Source: Lachnospiraceae bacterium | GTDB lineage: Bacteria; Bacillota; Clostridia; Lachnospirales; Lachnospiraceae | DNA length: 64,000 nucleotides | Reading direction: 5' to 3' | Assembly: GCA_017427685.1 (NCBI GenBank) | Contig: JAFRSH010000018.1 | Span: 124,001-188,000, forward strand | Part shown: in pieces, positions 17,007 to 26,250 of the stretch | Position numbering within the stretch: the first letter of the stretch is position 1 | Layout of the letters: each line of letters opens with the position of its first letter | Position numbers and translations under genes: made by a program | Notes under the pieces: model-generated | Told to the model about the DNA's origin: nothing | The model's database searches: none | Seen by the model: only the letters and a program-made list of their open reading frames with translations

Positions 17007-18347
17007 CTACTGTTGTTGCTGGAGCAAATTGGCGAATCTTGTATATTCAAGCTGACATGCAAGTTTGACGGTTCCGATAGGGCCGTTACGTTGCTTACGG
17101 ATGATGATCTCGGCAACGCCCTTGTCCTTGCTCTCCGCATCATACACTTCATCACGGTAAATGCACATAACTACGTCGGCATCCTGCTCGATCGCACCCG
17201 ACTCACGCAGGTCGGAAAGAATAGGTCTCTTGTCCGGTCTGCTCTCAAGCGCACGGCTGAGCTGCGACAGCGCGATAACGGGACATTTGATCTCACGCGC
17301 GATGTTCTTGAGCTCTCGCGAGATCTCAGAGATCTCGTTCTGTCTCGACTCTGTCCTGTGGCCCGCCGACATGAGCTGCAGGTAGTCGATGATGACAAGC
17401 TTGAGGTCTTTCTCAACCTTCCATCTTCTGCACTTCGAACGAAGCTGGGCGATCGTGATACTGGGCGTCTCATCGATGATAAGCTTAGAATTGCCGAGCA
17501 GGTTAGCGCTCTTGATGAGTTCCGTCCAGTCGTCCTCGTTGATATTACCCGTCCTCATGGACTGGGACTCAACCTTCGAATGCATGGAGAGGAGTCTGTT
17601 GGCGAGCTGTTCGCTCGACATCTCCAAACTGAAGAAGGCTGTCGTAATGTCGCTCTTTAAAACTGCGTGCTCGGCGATGTTGAGAGCGAACGCCGTCTTG
17701 CCCATGGAAGGTCTGGCAGCGACAAGTATAAGATCGGAGGGCTGGAAGCCCGCCGTTTTATAATCAAGGTCGGTGAATCCGCTGGGGATCCCGGTAACGG
17801 ATCCTCGTGTTTCGGATGCCGCTTCAATGTTCATGATGGTCTGAACGAAGATATCCTTGGTGGAACGCACATCGCCCGCCTTCTGGTTCTGGGCGATATC
17901 GAAGATCGCTTTCTCTCCGGCCGCGAGGATCTCGGGAACGGGCTCGCCATCACGGTAGCATCTGTCCGAAATATCCTTCGTGGCACCGATCAGACGACGC
18001 AGAACCGATTTCTCCGAAACGATCGAAGCGTGATGTCTGACGTTCGCCGAAGTGGGGGTATTGAGAACGATGTCCATAAGCTTACGGCCGACCTCGTCTG
18101 CCTTCTCGCTTCCCACTTTCTCGAGTATCTTGTCCGTAACTGTGACCTGATCGATCGGAATTCCCGCAGCGTCGAGGTCGATAATGCAGCCAAAATACAT
18201 CCCGAGCGTAGAGTCGTAAAAATCCTCTGCGCGAAGGATGTCGCCAACCTCTCTGACGCAATCGGGGTCGATCAGCATCGCTCCGATCACGGCGTTCTCT
18301 GCTTCCGTGTTGTGGGGCAGAGTCCTCTTTATGATCGTCTCGTCCAT
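17007..18347 (-). CDS. dnaB: Replicative DNA helicase DnaB/DnaC
   Basis: This 446-residue hexameric helicase unwinds DNA at the replication fork. The N-terminal helical domain (about 8-110) binds primase. The RecA-like motor (about 180-446) contains the Walker [14 protein letters not shown] near residue 210 and the Walker B segment VIIDYLQLM near residue 320, with a Q-loop and arginine finger regions downstream. The length is normal. It starts 8 nt after rplI and belongs to the gdpP-rplI-dnaB cluster, a long-standing gene order in Firmicutes. Confidence 0.97.
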   Translation of the reverse strand: MDETIIKRTLPHNTEAENAVIGAMLIDPDCVREVGDILRAEDFYDSTLGMYFGCIIDLDAAGIPIDQVTVTDKILEKVGSEKADEVGRKLMDIVLNTPTSANVRHHASIVSEKSVLRRLIGATKDISDRCYRDGEPVPEILAAGEKAIFDIAQNQKAGDVRSTKDIFVQTIMNIEAASETRGSVTGIPSGFTDLDYKTAGFQPSDLILVAARPSMGKTAFALNIAEHAVLKSDITTAFFSLEMSSEQLANRLLSMHSKVESQSMRTGNINEDDWTELIKSANLLGNSKLIIDETPSITIAQLRSKCRRWKVEKDLKLVIIDYLQLMSAGHRTESRQNEISEISRELKNIAREIKCPVIALSQLSRALESRPDKRPILSDLRESGAIEQDADVVMCIYRDEVYDAESKDKGVAEIIIRKQRNGPIGTVKLACQLEYTRFANLLQQQQ

Positions 18348-18355
18348 AAGTTTCC

Positions 18356-18802
18356 TCAGATCACTTCAATTTCGACTTTCATCTCAATGCTCACTTCGGG
18401 ATGAAGCTTGATCGTAACGTTGTAGATACCTGCGTTCTTGAGGTTCTCTGCAAGACCGATCTTTTTCTTGTCAACGTCGTATCCGAGCTGTTCCTTGATG
18501 CCTGCACTGATCTCCTTGGCGGTAACGGCACCGAAAGTCCTGCCGCCCTGTCCGCCTTTGATAGAAAGCTTGACGGACGCTGCCGAAAGCTTCTCTCCGA
18601 AGGCCTTGGCCTCTTCAAAGATCTCCTTGCGGCGCTGAGCTTCGAGAGCCTGACGCTCCTTAAGCTCCTCCATGTTCTTGGGTGTTGCCTCCACCCCGAG
18701 CTTCTTGGGAAGGATGAAGTTACGTGCGTAGCCGTCACTGACCTTAACAACTTCTCCTTCTTTCCCGAGGCTCTTTACATCGGCAAGTAAAATAATCTGC
18801 AT
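18356..18802 (-). CDS. rplI: 50S ribosomal protein L9
   Basis: This 148-residue protein has the classical L9 N-terminal signature (KSLGKEGEVVKVSDGYARN), a long central helix (about 40-75) and a C-terminal RNA-binding domain with GRTFGAVTAKE. L9 binds domain V of 23S rRNA and influences frame maintenance. Its start overlaps the gdpP stop by 1 nt (TGATG), so the two are coupled. Confidence 0.97.
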   Translation of the reverse strand: MQIILLADVKSLGKEGEVVKVSDGYARNFILPKKLGVEATPKNMEELKERQALEAQRRKEIFEEAKAFGEKLSAASVKLSIKGGQGGRTFGAVTAKEISAGIKEQLGYDVDKKKIGLAENLKNAGIYNVTIKLHPEVSIEMKVEIEVI

Positions 18803-20859
18803 CAGATTTCTCCTCCCTCAGTCATCGCAGCGAGTACGTTCCTGACTCTGTCCATCGCCTCTTCAAGATTGCAGTCCGTAAACTGGGCACCTGCGACGCT
18901 CATGTGACCGCCGCCGCCGAGTTTCTCCATGACAACCTGGACATTGACTTCGTCGATCGATCTCGCGCTGACATAGATCATATTGTTGTATTCGGTAAAT
19001 ACGAAGCTGGCTTTAATGTTGCTCACATCCATGAGCTCGTTGGCAACCTGCGCGCCAAGTACTGTGGGACTGGCTGCTCCCTCGGCGTCACAAACGGCGA
19101 GTGCGTAGCATCCCATAAACATCTGTGCGGAAGCGATCGAGCGTGCTTTCGCGATGTATTCGGGCATATCGGTACGGAACGCTTTCCTGATACGTGTAAC
19201 GTCAGCGCCGCATCTGCGCAGGTAAGCGGCTGCTTCGAACGTTCTGATACCGGTCTTGGTAACGAAACCGTTGGAGTCGATCATGACTCCGGCAAACATG
19301 GCATCCGCCTCAAGAGGCTTGAGCTTGATGTCGTCTCCGATGTACTGCATGATCTCGGCGATAACTTCACAAGCCGACGATGCTGCGGTCTCGATGTATG
19401 AAAGCGAAGGATTGACGATAACCTCCGAAGACTGTCTGTGATGATCGAGTACGACCACCTGCTTGGCCTTCTCAAGCAGTTCGGGACACTCTGTATGGCT
19501 CGGTCTGTTGACATCCACCACAACCACGATCGAAAGAGGATCGATCGCGTCGAGCGCCTGCTGTGACGAAATGATCATGCCGTCGTAGTCGCTGTTGTTG
19601 CGGAACCTGTCGACCATGATCTCGAGTGAGCTAGTGATCTGATCGAGAACGATATGTGCTTCCTTGCCCATACCCTTGGCGATCCTGTATACACCGACAG
19701 CCGAACCGAACGCGTCGATATCGGGCATCGAATGACCCATGATGAAGATCTTGTCCTTGCTCTCGATAAGTTCCCTGAGAGCATGTGCCTTGACACGGGC
19801 CTTGACCTTGGTGTTCTTCTCGACGGAGCCTGACTTACCGCCGTAGTACTCGATGTTCTCGCCGCCTTTGATAACGACCTGGTCGCCGCCTCGTCCGAGT
19901 GCGAGATCGATCGCCGCTCTGGCTGCGTCGTAGGTACGGATGTAAGTTCCGTTCCTCACTCCGATACCGAGGCTTATCGTGACGGACATATCGTTACCGA
20001 TGTTGACGCTTCGAACTTCATCAAGGATCGGGAACTTGGTAGACTTGAGCTTCTCGAGGTACTGCCTCTGGAAAACAAGGATGTATTTGTCTTTCTCGAT
20101 GTTCTTGATAACTGTGTCGTAGTTTTGGAAGAATTTGTTGATCTTCCTGTTAACGAGGGCGGTCAGCAGCGACCTGCGGACCTCGTCGATGCTCTCGAGA
20201 GCTTCGTCGTAGTTGTCTATATAAAGGAGTCCGATAGCCAGTTCCTGATCCTGGATATCCTTCTGTAATTTCCTGATAAGTGTTTCATCGTAGAGGTAGA
20301 TACCGATCGCCCTGCCCGACTTACCGCCGGCGGGTCTGCGCTTCTCGGAGTTCCAGAACGAGCCGTCATCGAGGCCGTCCATCTCGAAGGATCTCAGGTG
20401 CGCCTTGAAGCTCATCTCCCTGAAATCAAACGTCGTCTCGCTCTTGCCGTCGGCAGGCGGGAAAACAGAGAAGTTGAGTTCGGGGATGATCTCATCGATA
20501 TGCTGTCTGTTCTTGACCTTCTCACCCGAAAGGCGAAGGAATTCACTGTCTGCCCAGAGGATGCAGCCCTCTTCGTCGATGATGACATAGGGAACGGACA
20601 TCTCGCTGAGGAGCTTGCGCTGTGCCTGGTCGAAACCGATACCGAACTTCACGAGTTCTCTGTCAAGCTTCTTCCATCTGATCACAAAGACAGCCGCACA
20701 AACGACCGCGTAAACAGCCGTGAAAATAAGGCCGGCAATCCCCGCGTCCGTGTTGATGGTGAAGAGATAAATGTCCATGATCACCCACAGGGCACACATA
20801 TACAAAGGCACTTGTAGGAGCATCGATATGATGTTGCGCATATTCCCCTTGATCCGCAT
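18802..20859 (-). CDS. gdpP: c-di-AMP phosphodiesterase GdpP
   Basis: This 685-residue membrane enzyme hydrolyses the second messenger c-di-AMP to pApA. Two N-terminal TM helices (about 8-55) are followed by a degenerate PAS region (about 75-135), a degenerate GGDEF domain (about 165-300) and DHH-DHHA1 catalytic domains (about 330-680). Metal ligands are seen in GHSMPDIDAFGSA and VVLDHHRQS, and the DHHA1 glycine motif is GGGGHMSVAGAQF. The ATG at 20859 is preceded by GAGGAGG; upstream in-frame codons lack one. Activity should set osmotic and cell-wall homeostasis. It is the first gene of the rplI-dnaB operon. Confidence 0.94.
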   Translation of the reverse strand: MRIKGNMRNIISMLLQVPLYMCALWVIMDIYLFTINTDAGIAGLIFTAVYAVVCAAVFVIRWKKLDRELVKFGIGFDQAQRKLLSEMSVPYVIIDEEGCILWADSEFLRLSGEKVKNRQHIDEIIPELNFSVFPPADGKSETTFDFREMSFKAHLRSFEMDGLDDGSFWNSEKRRPAGGKSGRAIGIYLYDETLIRKLQKDIQDQELAIGLLYIDNYDEALESIDEVRRSLLTALVNRKINKFFQNYDTVIKNIEKDKYILVFQRQYLEKLKSTKFPILDEVRSVNIGNDMSVTISLGIGVRNGTYIRTYDAARAAIDLALGRGGDQVVIKGGENIEYYGGKSGSVEKNTKVKARVKAHALRELIESKDKIFIMGHSMPDIDAFGSAVGVYRIAKGMGKEAHIVLDQITSSLEIMVDRFRNNSDYDGMIISSQQALDAIDPLSIVVVVDVNRPSHTECPELLEKAKQVVVLDHHRQSSEVIVNPSLSYIETAASSACEVIAEIMQYIGDDIKLKPLEADAMFAGVMIDSNGFVTKTGIRTFEAAAYLRRCGADVTRIRKAFRTDMPEYIAKARSIASAQMFMGCYALAVCDAEGAASPTVLGAQVANELMDVSNIKASFVFTEYNNMIYVSARSIDEVNVQVVMEKLGGGGHMSVAGAQFTDCNLEEAMDRVRNVLAAMTEGGEI

Positions 20860-20980
20860 AAGACCTCCTCTTCCGTTTCCTCTCTCGTTTGCTTCCTGTT
20901 GCACGATCGCAATCGGCTAAACAGAGAACATCCGGTACCTTCCCGCAATCAAAGTTATTGTACCACAATTTTTCGAAAAT

Positions 20981-21014
20981 TAAAAGAGGGACAGCCCCTT
21001 ACGGGATGTCCCTC
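20981..21014 (-). terminator. rpsF-ssb-rpsR operon terminator
   Basis: On the minus strand GAGGGACA pairs with TGTCCCTC around a 13-nt loop and is followed by TTTTA. It separates the ribosomal operon from gdpP. Confidence 0.85.
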
Positions 21015-21032
21015 CTGGTACCTTGATCACGA

Positions 21033-21305
21033 TCATTCAACAGAATAAGGTAAAAGTGAAAGGTGACGAGCGCGCTTGATGGCAACTGTCAGAGCTCTCT
21101 GATGCTTAGCGCATGTTCCGCTGATTCTTCTGGGAAGGATCTTACCACGCTCAGAGATGTACTTCTTAAGCTTGTTAACATCCTTGTAATCGATAACGGC
21201 ACCTGCTTCCACACAGAAGCTGCAAACCTTTTTCTTTCTTCTGATGATTCTCTTCCTAACGGGAGCTTCCCTATCGGACTGCTCCTTGTTCTTAGCAAAC
21301 GGCAT
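21033..21305 (-). CDS. rpsR: 30S ribosomal protein S18
   Basis: This 90-residue S18 pairs with S6 on the small-subunit platform. The N-terminus is a basic extension ([10 protein letters not shown]). CSFC followed by CAKH (residues about 28-31 and 67-70) makes this a potentially zinc-binding form of S18. The C-terminal RNA-binding helix ends in [10 protein letters not shown]. It is the third gene of the rpsF-ssb-rpsR operon. Confidence 0.97.
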   Translation of the reverse strand: MPFAKNKEQSDREAPVRKRIIRRKKKVCSFCVEAGAVIDYKDVNKLKKYISERGKILPRRISGTCAKHQRALTVAIKRARHLSLLPYSVE

Positions 21306-21337
21306 GTTACTTTCCTCCTGTCCAATTCTTATGTGAC

Positions 21338-21763
21338 TTAGTTAAACGGTAATTCGTCGTCGATTCCATTGGGAATGTTCATGAAGCCTTCTGCGGGAGC
21401 CGCACCCGAAGTAGCTGCGGATCTGGCGGTCTGTGCCCCGTCAGAGCTTCCTTTACTCTCAGCAAATTCAAGTTCATCAACGATTATCTGTACACTGTAT
21501 ACTGTCTGGCCATCCTTGTTGGTGTAATTATCATTCTGGATGCGACCTGTGACGAGCATCTTGGTTCCCTTCTTCAGGTACTTCTCAACGAACTCGGCCT
21601 GCTTGCCGAATGCCGTACAATTGAAGAAATCCGCTGTGGGATCACCCTCTCTTGTGAATCTGCGGTCAACTGCGATACTGAATCTGCCGACTGCTTTCTG
21701 ATTGTCTCCGTATCTGACTTCGGGATCTCTTGTCAGTCTTCCCATTAAAATGACTTTGTTCAT
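21338..21763 (-). CDS. ssb: Single-stranded DNA-binding protein
   Basis: This 141-residue protein has an OB fold (1-105) that opens [18 protein letters not shown], a flexible Ala/Ser/Gly-rich linker and the acidic tip DDELPFN, which recruits replication and repair proteins. The tip ends in PFN rather than the usual PF. It lies between rpsF and rpsR, the conserved arrangement in Firmicutes. Confidence 0.97.
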   Translation of the reverse strand: MNKVILMGRLTRDPEVRYGDNQKAVGRFSIAVDRRFTREGDPTADFFNCTAFGKQAEFVEKYLKKGTKMLVTGRIQNDNYTNKDGQTVYSVQIIVDELEFAESKGSSDGAQTARSAATSGAAPAEGFMNIPNGIDDELPFN

Positions 21764-21775
21764 TAGTGGACCTCC

Positions 21776-22066
21776 TTACTCTTCGTCCTGTCTAATGCAT
21801 AAGTATCTGAGCACGTTATCCTTGATCCTGAGTCTCTGCTCAAGTTCAGCGGGAGTTGATGCTTCAGCGTCGAATTGGATGAAGTAATAATTGCCTTCAT
21901 TCATCTTCTGGATTTCGTAAGCCAGTTTCTTCTTGCCCCAATCATCGACCTTAAGATCCTTGCCACCGAACTTGGTGATCATGTCTTTGATCTCATCGAC
22001 TACGGCTGCTCTGGCCTCATCCTCGATTTTTGCATTGACAACTAAGGCTAACTCGTACTTGTTCAT
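21776..22066 (-). CDS. rpsF: 30S ribosomal protein S6
   Basis: This 96-residue S6 has the ferredoxin-like fold typical of the family, with KFGGKDLKVDDWGKKKLAY as the conserved core and a late RYLCIRQDE segment. The ATG at 22066 follows AAAGGAGGTG and matches family length; a 49-residue upstream extension of the open frame is not coding. It is the first gene of the S6-SSB-S18 operon behind a sigma-A promoter at 22140-22168. Confidence 0.95.
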   Translation of the reverse strand: MNKYELALVVNAKIEDEARAAVVDEIKDMITKFGGKDLKVDDWGKKKLAYEIQKMNEGNYYFIQFDAEASTPAELEQRLRIKDNVLRYLCIRQDEE

Positions 22067-22139
22067 AGTTGCTTGCACCTCCTTTTGGTCTCTGGCTACC
22101 CGTCCTGCGGGTAACAAGGAAAATATATCACAGGTGTTC

Positions 22140-22168
22140 ATTCTATCATGCGTTCCGCAATAATGCAA
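22140..22168 (-). promoter_or_regulatory. rpsF operon promoter
   Basis: The minus strand carries -35 TTGCAT (22163-22168), a 17-bp spacer and -10 TAGAAT (22140-22145). It begins right after the palindromic terminator of the radical SAM operon. Confidence 0.7.
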
Positions 22169-22176
22169 GGACAATT

Positions 22177-22208
22177 TTGCACAAATCCGGCCGCCCGGAT
22201 TTGTGCAA
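22177..22208 (-). terminator. Perfect 14-bp palindrome, radical SAM operon terminator
   Basis: Arms TTGCACAAATCCGG and CCGGATTTGTGCAA pair perfectly around a 4-nt loop. The site is 12 nt past the stop of the radical SAM gene at 22221. A U-tract is weak, so it could also be an operator, but position favours termination. Confidence 0.65.
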
Positions 22209-22220
22209 TTCAACCAACTC

Positions 22221-23474
22221 TTATATTGTCATCTTTTCAGGAAACGCCTCGTTTCTCAAAAGCCCCCACATCTTATCGATATACGACAGTGTGTAGAAAT
22301 TCTCATAATAGTGAAAATAGTAAGCTCCCTTTTTTGTCAGATACAGATTATCGTCTTTGATCTTTATATATCCCAACAGTTTTGCCACCATCACTTCAAA
22401 TCGGAATTTTTTGTATAATGACACTCCAAAGAATCTTTTGAATTCTTTTAAATCCACTTTCATACTGTACGCCGTCCAAAAAAGATAGTACAGCATCCGC
22501 TGTCTTTGTTTAAATGATAAAGTAAGCGCTGTGGGTAATTTCCCTTGGTTTATACGGTTACAATACTCGTCAACCGAAAAAGTATTTATGCCAAAGCTGT
22601 CTTTAAGTACGGTGACGGCCGAACATCCAAATCCAAGAAAAGTCTCCCTTGACATAGAAGAATAATCAGCCTCCCGGCAGTTTGCAAAGGTCCATATTGA
22701 TTTTCTGATATAGCCTTTCTTTTCGAAATGATCCGTCATCCGGTCCATCAAGACACGTTTTTCTTTTTTCTTCATAGGACTGATTTCCCGGTTCGCGAAC
22801 GAAAAATCAATAAACGGATAGACCGCCACATGATTGGCACCCGCCTCAAAGGCAGTTTCCAGATCATATTTCAGATCATCGATCGTCTGACCCGGAAGAG
22901 CAAATATAAAATCCATGGAAACGGTTTCAAACCGAATCCGGCTAAGTACATCTGCCAAAGACGAAGGATCCACACTCGGCCTATGTAATATGCTGCTGTA
23001 TTTGTCTAAAAAACTTTGAATACCGATACTTATTTTAGTAACTCCCGCATCCTTTAGTTTCATAAGAACATCAGGCTTAACATCATCCGGATGCAGTTCT
23101 ATTCCGATCCCTTCGGTTATAATATAATGCTCTCTGACCGCATCTATTATTTCCATGATCCGGTCTGTTGCCAGTGCAGGCGTTCCTCCACCGAAATACA
23201 ACCCGGTAACAGTCTTTTTACCTTCGTGACAACTCCCTTTTAAATGGATCTCTGTTATCAACGCATCTATGTATCTGTCATATTTTTGCTTTTCAAACTT
23301 TTCCTTACAGTAGGGGCAAAACCCGCAAACCGACCTGCAAAACGGAATATGGATATACAATCCCAGTCTGTCACAATCCGAGTAGTCAACGGTTTCATCA
23401 TATTCATTTGTGAATACAAACGGTTTAAAGCTTCGAACAAGCAAAACCCTCATCAAATCAGTTAAGTGAAACAT
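22221..23474 (-). CDS. HemW/HemN-like radical SAM protein
   Basis: This 417-residue radical SAM enzyme has the cluster motif CRSVCGFC (residues about 48-55), preceded by LYIHIPF as in HemW, then YFGGGTPAL (SAM-binding glycines), ISIGIQSF and MDFIFALPGQT. The HemN C-terminal region with GFGCSAVTVL follows. It is therefore in the HemW/HemN group, whose members bind or decarboxylate porphyrins, but other members act on different substrates. The start follows AGGAGAGGG. It lies 10 nt after a second radical SAM gene and both are AT-richer than neighbours, suggesting a two-gene transferred operon. The precise product is unknown. Confidence 0.8.
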   Translation of the reverse strand: MFHLTDLMRVLLVRSFKPFVFTNEYDETVDYSDCDRLGLYIHIPFCRSVCGFCPYCKEKFEKQKYDRYIDALITEIHLKGSCHEGKKTVTGLYFGGGTPALATDRIMEIIDAVREHYIITEGIGIELHPDDVKPDVLMKLKDAGVTKISIGIQSFLDKYSSILHRPSVDPSSLADVLSRIRFETVSMDFIFALPGQTIDDLKYDLETAFEAGANHVAVYPFIDFSFANREISPMKKKEKRVLMDRMTDHFEKKGYIRKSIWTFANCREADYSSMSRETFLGFGCSAVTVLKDSFGINTFSVDEYCNRINQGKLPTALTLSFKQRQRMLYYLFWTAYSMKVDLKEFKRFFGVSLYKKFRFEVMVAKLLGYIKIKDDNLYLTKKGAYYFHYYENFYTLSYIDKMWGLLRNEAFPEKMTI

Positions 23475-23484
23475 TAACCCTCTC

Positions 23485-24387
23485 CTATACGTACTTTAGA
23501 TACGTTCTTAACATATCAGCTATGATCCTGATTTTCCCTTTAAAAAGCAATGTGTACTCCGCCACAAAGAAATAGCCACAATTATCACAGAGTCCGGGTA
23601 CGTCTATGCAACGGCCACAGACGGAAATTTTCCCGTTTTCTATAACCAGACATTGTCGGCACGGGGTGGGAAACCGGTTTTCGATCAAATATGGGAATGC
23701 GCTCCTAAGGTTAAAAACAGGCACCTTGTTTTTTATCATTCGGCTTATAACGCCGCAACAATTCCTCTTGTCTTCCTTGGTCAATGCCAGTTCTTCCGTT
23801 TCCGGATATGGGGTATGAAAATTAAATGAAACCGCTCTGACATTTTTCATTTCTTGCGCTTTTGCACAAACATCCGCTATGGTATCTTTATTCAGCTGAT
23901 TGATAGCCATGTAAAAGCATATATTGTCAGATGTAGCTTCCTCAATGTTTTTCATTATGACATCATATGTGTCTCCCCTGATGGCATTATGATGTTCCTT
24001 GTCGCCATCGACGCTTAACAAGATCAGATCCGCCTCCGGAAGGTCTATCCTAAACGTTCCGTTTGTTACAACATTAACGATCAGAAACCCCATTTGTTTC
24101 GCCTTATGCACGAGGTCTTTAATTGTATAAGGTCCGTCTTTCCATATAAACGTTTCCCCGCCACAAAAAAACAGGATCCTGACTCCCATGTCAAAAAGCC
24201 GTTGCATATCTTTTTCTATCTGATCAAACGGATATATGACCGAGGTTATATTATTTACAGAACAATGCTTGCATTTTAAGTTGCACTTATCTGTAAGTAT
24301 AACCGTTCCAAGGATCGGATCCTGCTTTTTAAAAAACACCGTTTTGACGCCGAATTTTGCCAGCTTAAAAAAAGTGGAAACCTTCAT
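23485..24387 (-). CDS. Radical SAM protein with C-terminal cysteine cluster
   Basis: This 300-residue protein has the radical SAM motif CNLKCKHC at residues about 34-41, a GGE motif (FFCGGETF), and a C-terminal set of cysteines (CRQC, CGRC, CDNC near residues 240-270) that could bind a second Fe-S cluster in SPASM-like fashion. Enzymes of this kind modify peptides, proteins or lipids. It is the first gene of a two-gene operon with the HemW-like protein and has its own promoter at 24427-24455. No precursor peptide gene was seen near it, so a peptide-maturation role is not supported. Confidence 0.78.
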   Translation of the reverse strand: MKVSTFFKLAKFGVKTVFFKKQDPILGTVILTDKCNLKCKHCSVNNITSVIYPFDQIEKDMQRLFDMGVRILFFCGGETFIWKDGPYTIKDLVHKAKQMGFLIVNVVTNGTFRIDLPEADLILLSVDGDKEHHNAIRGDTYDVIMKNIEEATSDNICFYMAINQLNKDTIADVCAKAQEMKNVRAVSFNFHTPYPETEELALTKEDKRNCCGVISRMIKNKVPVFNLRSAFPYLIENRFPTPCRQCLVIENGKISVCGRCIDVPGLCDNCGYFFVAEYTLLFKGKIRIIADMLRTYLKYV

Positions 24388-24426
24388 GTTTCATTCCTCA
24401 ATCTGCTATATGAAATACTTGTTTTT

Positions 24427-24455
24427 ATTATCCATCAGTATACCATGGTTGTCAA
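24427..24455 (-). promoter_or_regulatory. Promoter of the radical SAM operon
   Basis: The minus strand shows -35 TTGACA (24450-24455), a 17-bp spacer and -10 GATAAT (24427-24432), about 40 nt before the start. Confidence 0.65.
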
Positions 24456-24467
24456 TTGAACAAAATA

Positions 24468-24509
24468 GGCAGTCCCGCGCCCTGTAAACCTTACAGGGCA
24501 GGAACTGCC
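24468..24509 (-). terminator. Terminator of the MarR-esterase gene
   Basis: A long hairpin (GGCAGT / ACTGCC outer stem and GCCCTGT / ACAGGGC inner stem) lies 28 nt after the stop; the minus strand continues TATTTTGTT. Confidence 0.75.
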
Positions 24510-24536
24510 GTATGTACATTATTAGATTATGCCGGC

Positions 24537-26078
24537 TTATCTATACGCATTTCCGAAGAAGATCCTAGCGGAATTATAGAATCCGAGATACCAGATATCC
24601 CATCCGTGTCCTCCGGGTCTTTCCTGCCAGAGGTAGTTCACATGATCCTCAAGTCTGTCGGTTCTTGCGTCAAGGCCCTTAACAGCCGCGGTTGCGCTCG
24701 CAAGTGCTGTGGTATCGTCTGTTCCGCAGATATTGTACGAGAAGTAGATCTGCTCTTCGGGGAAGTCCTTATCGAGGATCTCAACGATCTTGGGTCCTTC
24801 GTAGGATGTGGGAGCTGCGGAATATGTTCCGAAGTATCCGAAGAGATCCATGCACTCGCACATTCCGATATTGATGGTCTGCATACCGCCCATCGAAAGT
24901 CCCGCACATGCTCTGTGCTTTCTTGCTTCCTCGGGATCCTCTGCAGATCCGTCAGCCTTTGTTCCGTATGTCGAGTAGTTTGCATCAATGTAAGGTATCA
25001 GATCGTTACGGAGCTCTTTGCCGAACTCGTAGAAGAGTGCCATTACGTCAAATGATGTGTTCTTATAATCCTTACCGGAACGTCCGTTGGGAGTAACGAT
25101 GATAAAAGGCTCGATCTCGCCTGAGTTGGTGAGGTTGTCCATCATGGTGCAGACCTTCGATGACTCTGCAGCGTTCAGGCTCCACTCATGGATGCTTCCT
25201 CCTATTCCGTGAAGCAGGAACAGTACGTTATACTTCTTGGAACTGTCGTAATCAACAGGGAGGTAGATAAACGCTTCCTTCTCGAGGTCGCTGCCGTCTC
25301 CGGCATAATCCTTGGTCGTGTAGGTGAACTTCTCAACGGTTCCCTTCTTGCCCTCAAGGTCGTACACAAGATACTCATCAGGGATCTTGTCAGCGGGATC
25401 GGCTACAGGAGCCTGATCGGGAACGAGCTTAACGGGTTCGGGCGTAGGCTCGGGCGTGGGTGTGGGTGTTGCGGGAACCTCTGTGGGTGCCGGCGTCTCA
25501 GCAGCCGGCTGAGTTGCTTCGGTGTTTGCTGTGTCGGTTGTCATGGTGTCTTCCTTTTGATTGGTTGTTTCGGGAGCCGTCTGTTGTGTCCCCGTTTTGT
25601 CTGATCCGGAGCAGGCCGCAAGTGAAACAGATGCGATTGCTACAAGTAAGATCAGGGAAAGATTCTTGATTATCTTTGACATGACTGAAAGAAATTCCTC
25701 CTTTTTGTCTTCCGCCCCTTCGAAAGACTTTTCTTCTGCTTCTTTTGCTATGGCGGCTACTTCGGCTGCCACTTCCTTACCGTGCTCGGTAAGATAAATA
25801 GCGAATGCCCTCTTTCCGCCGGAGACGTAAACAGTCTCTCGTCTGATAAGATCCTTACGCTCCATGTTATTGAGAAGCGAGGTCATTGTTGCGGGTTCAA
25901 CCGCGCACCTCGCTGCAAGCTCCTTTTGAAGATACCCCTCCTTGGCTGACAAAACCGTCAGAACCTTAGGCTGTCCCGTCGTAAGACCGAGCTTCGAAAA
26001 ACGGCTCATACAGTACTTCCTGTGTGCCTTCGCCGTGTCGATCAGCAACGGGAGAAACGCTTTCTTTTCTGTTCCCAT
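24537..26078 (-). CDS. MarR-family regulator fused in frame to a lipoprotein esterase
   Basis: One uninterrupted 513-residue frame joins two proteins that are normally separate. Residues 1-133 are a MarR-type winged helix (CAVEPATMTSLLNNMERKDL, then a wing with SGGKRAFAIYLT). At residue 133 MSKIIKNLS begins a perfect lipoprotein signal (h-region ILLVAIASVSLAAC, lipobox Cys156), then a Pro/Thr-rich linker (to about 215) and a CE1-type alpha/beta esterase (about 235-513; oxyanion LLHGIGG, nucleophile Ser395 in GLSMGG, late His in GGHGW). AAGGAGG lies 14 nt before the internal ATG (25682), so separate lipoprotein translation is possible. The ATG at 26078 follows GAAAGGAAG. Confidence 0.82.
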   Translation of the reverse strand: MGTEKKAFLPLLIDTAKAHRKYCMSRFSKLGLTTGQPKVLTVLSAKEGYLQKELAARCAVEPATMTSLLNNMERKDLIRRETVYVSGGKRAFAIYLTEHGKEVAAEVAAIAKEAEEKSFEGAEDKKEEFLSVMSKIIKNLSLILLVAIASVSLAACSGSDKTGTQQTAPETTNQKEDTMTTDTANTEATQPAAETPAPTEVPATPTPTPEPTPEPVKLVPDQAPVADPADKIPDEYLVYDLEGKKGTVEKFTYTTKDYAGDGSDLEKEAFIYLPVDYDSSKKYNVLFLLHGIGGSIHEWSLNAAESSKVCTMMDNLTNSGEIEPFIIVTPNGRSGKDYKNTSFDVMALFYEFGKELRNDLIPYIDANYSTYGTKADGSAEDPEEARKHRACAGLSMGGMQTINIGMCECMDLFGYFGTYSAAPTSYEGPKIVEILDKDFPEEQIYFSYNICGTDDTTALASATAAVKGLDARTDRLEDHVNYLWQERPGGHGWDIWYLGFYNSARIFFGNAYR

Positions 26079-26122
26079 ACTGCTTCCTTTCAATGAGTTT
26101 GATTATCGAATTAATCATTCTT

Positions 26123-26157
26123 ATTAGCATTCTAATCCTGACTTCGCGTTTTGACAA
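26123..26157 (-). promoter_or_regulatory. MarR-esterase promoter with overlapping operator
   Basis: The -35 TTGTCA (26152-26157) and -10 TAGAAT (26129-26134) are 17 bp apart. A 14-bp inverted repeat ATTAG-CATT-CTAAT (26123-26136) covers the -10, and a second, GATTA-N6-TAATC (26101-26116), lies downstream. This is the arrangement expected for autoregulation by the MarR domain. Confidence 0.6.
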
Positions 26158-26196
26158 GGGAAAAGTTTCCACATTTTTACCGGATAAAATATTAAT

Positions 26197-26220
26197 GAGG
26201 CAGAACCGGAGTCCTGCCTC
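26197..26220 (-). terminator. Probable pckA terminator
   Basis: A 7-bp stem (GAGGCAG / CTGCCTC) lies 31 nt past the pckA stop, followed by ATTAATATTTT on the minus strand. Confidence 0.55.
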
Positions 26221-26250
26221 AAAGCGTTAAAAATATCTTTAATCCGAAGA

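Noticed and set aside
22177..22208. 14-bp perfect palindrome as a riboswitch or phage attachment site
   Set aside because: It is just past the radical SAM stop and just before the rpsF promoter, so a terminator is the simpler reading; no integrase is near.
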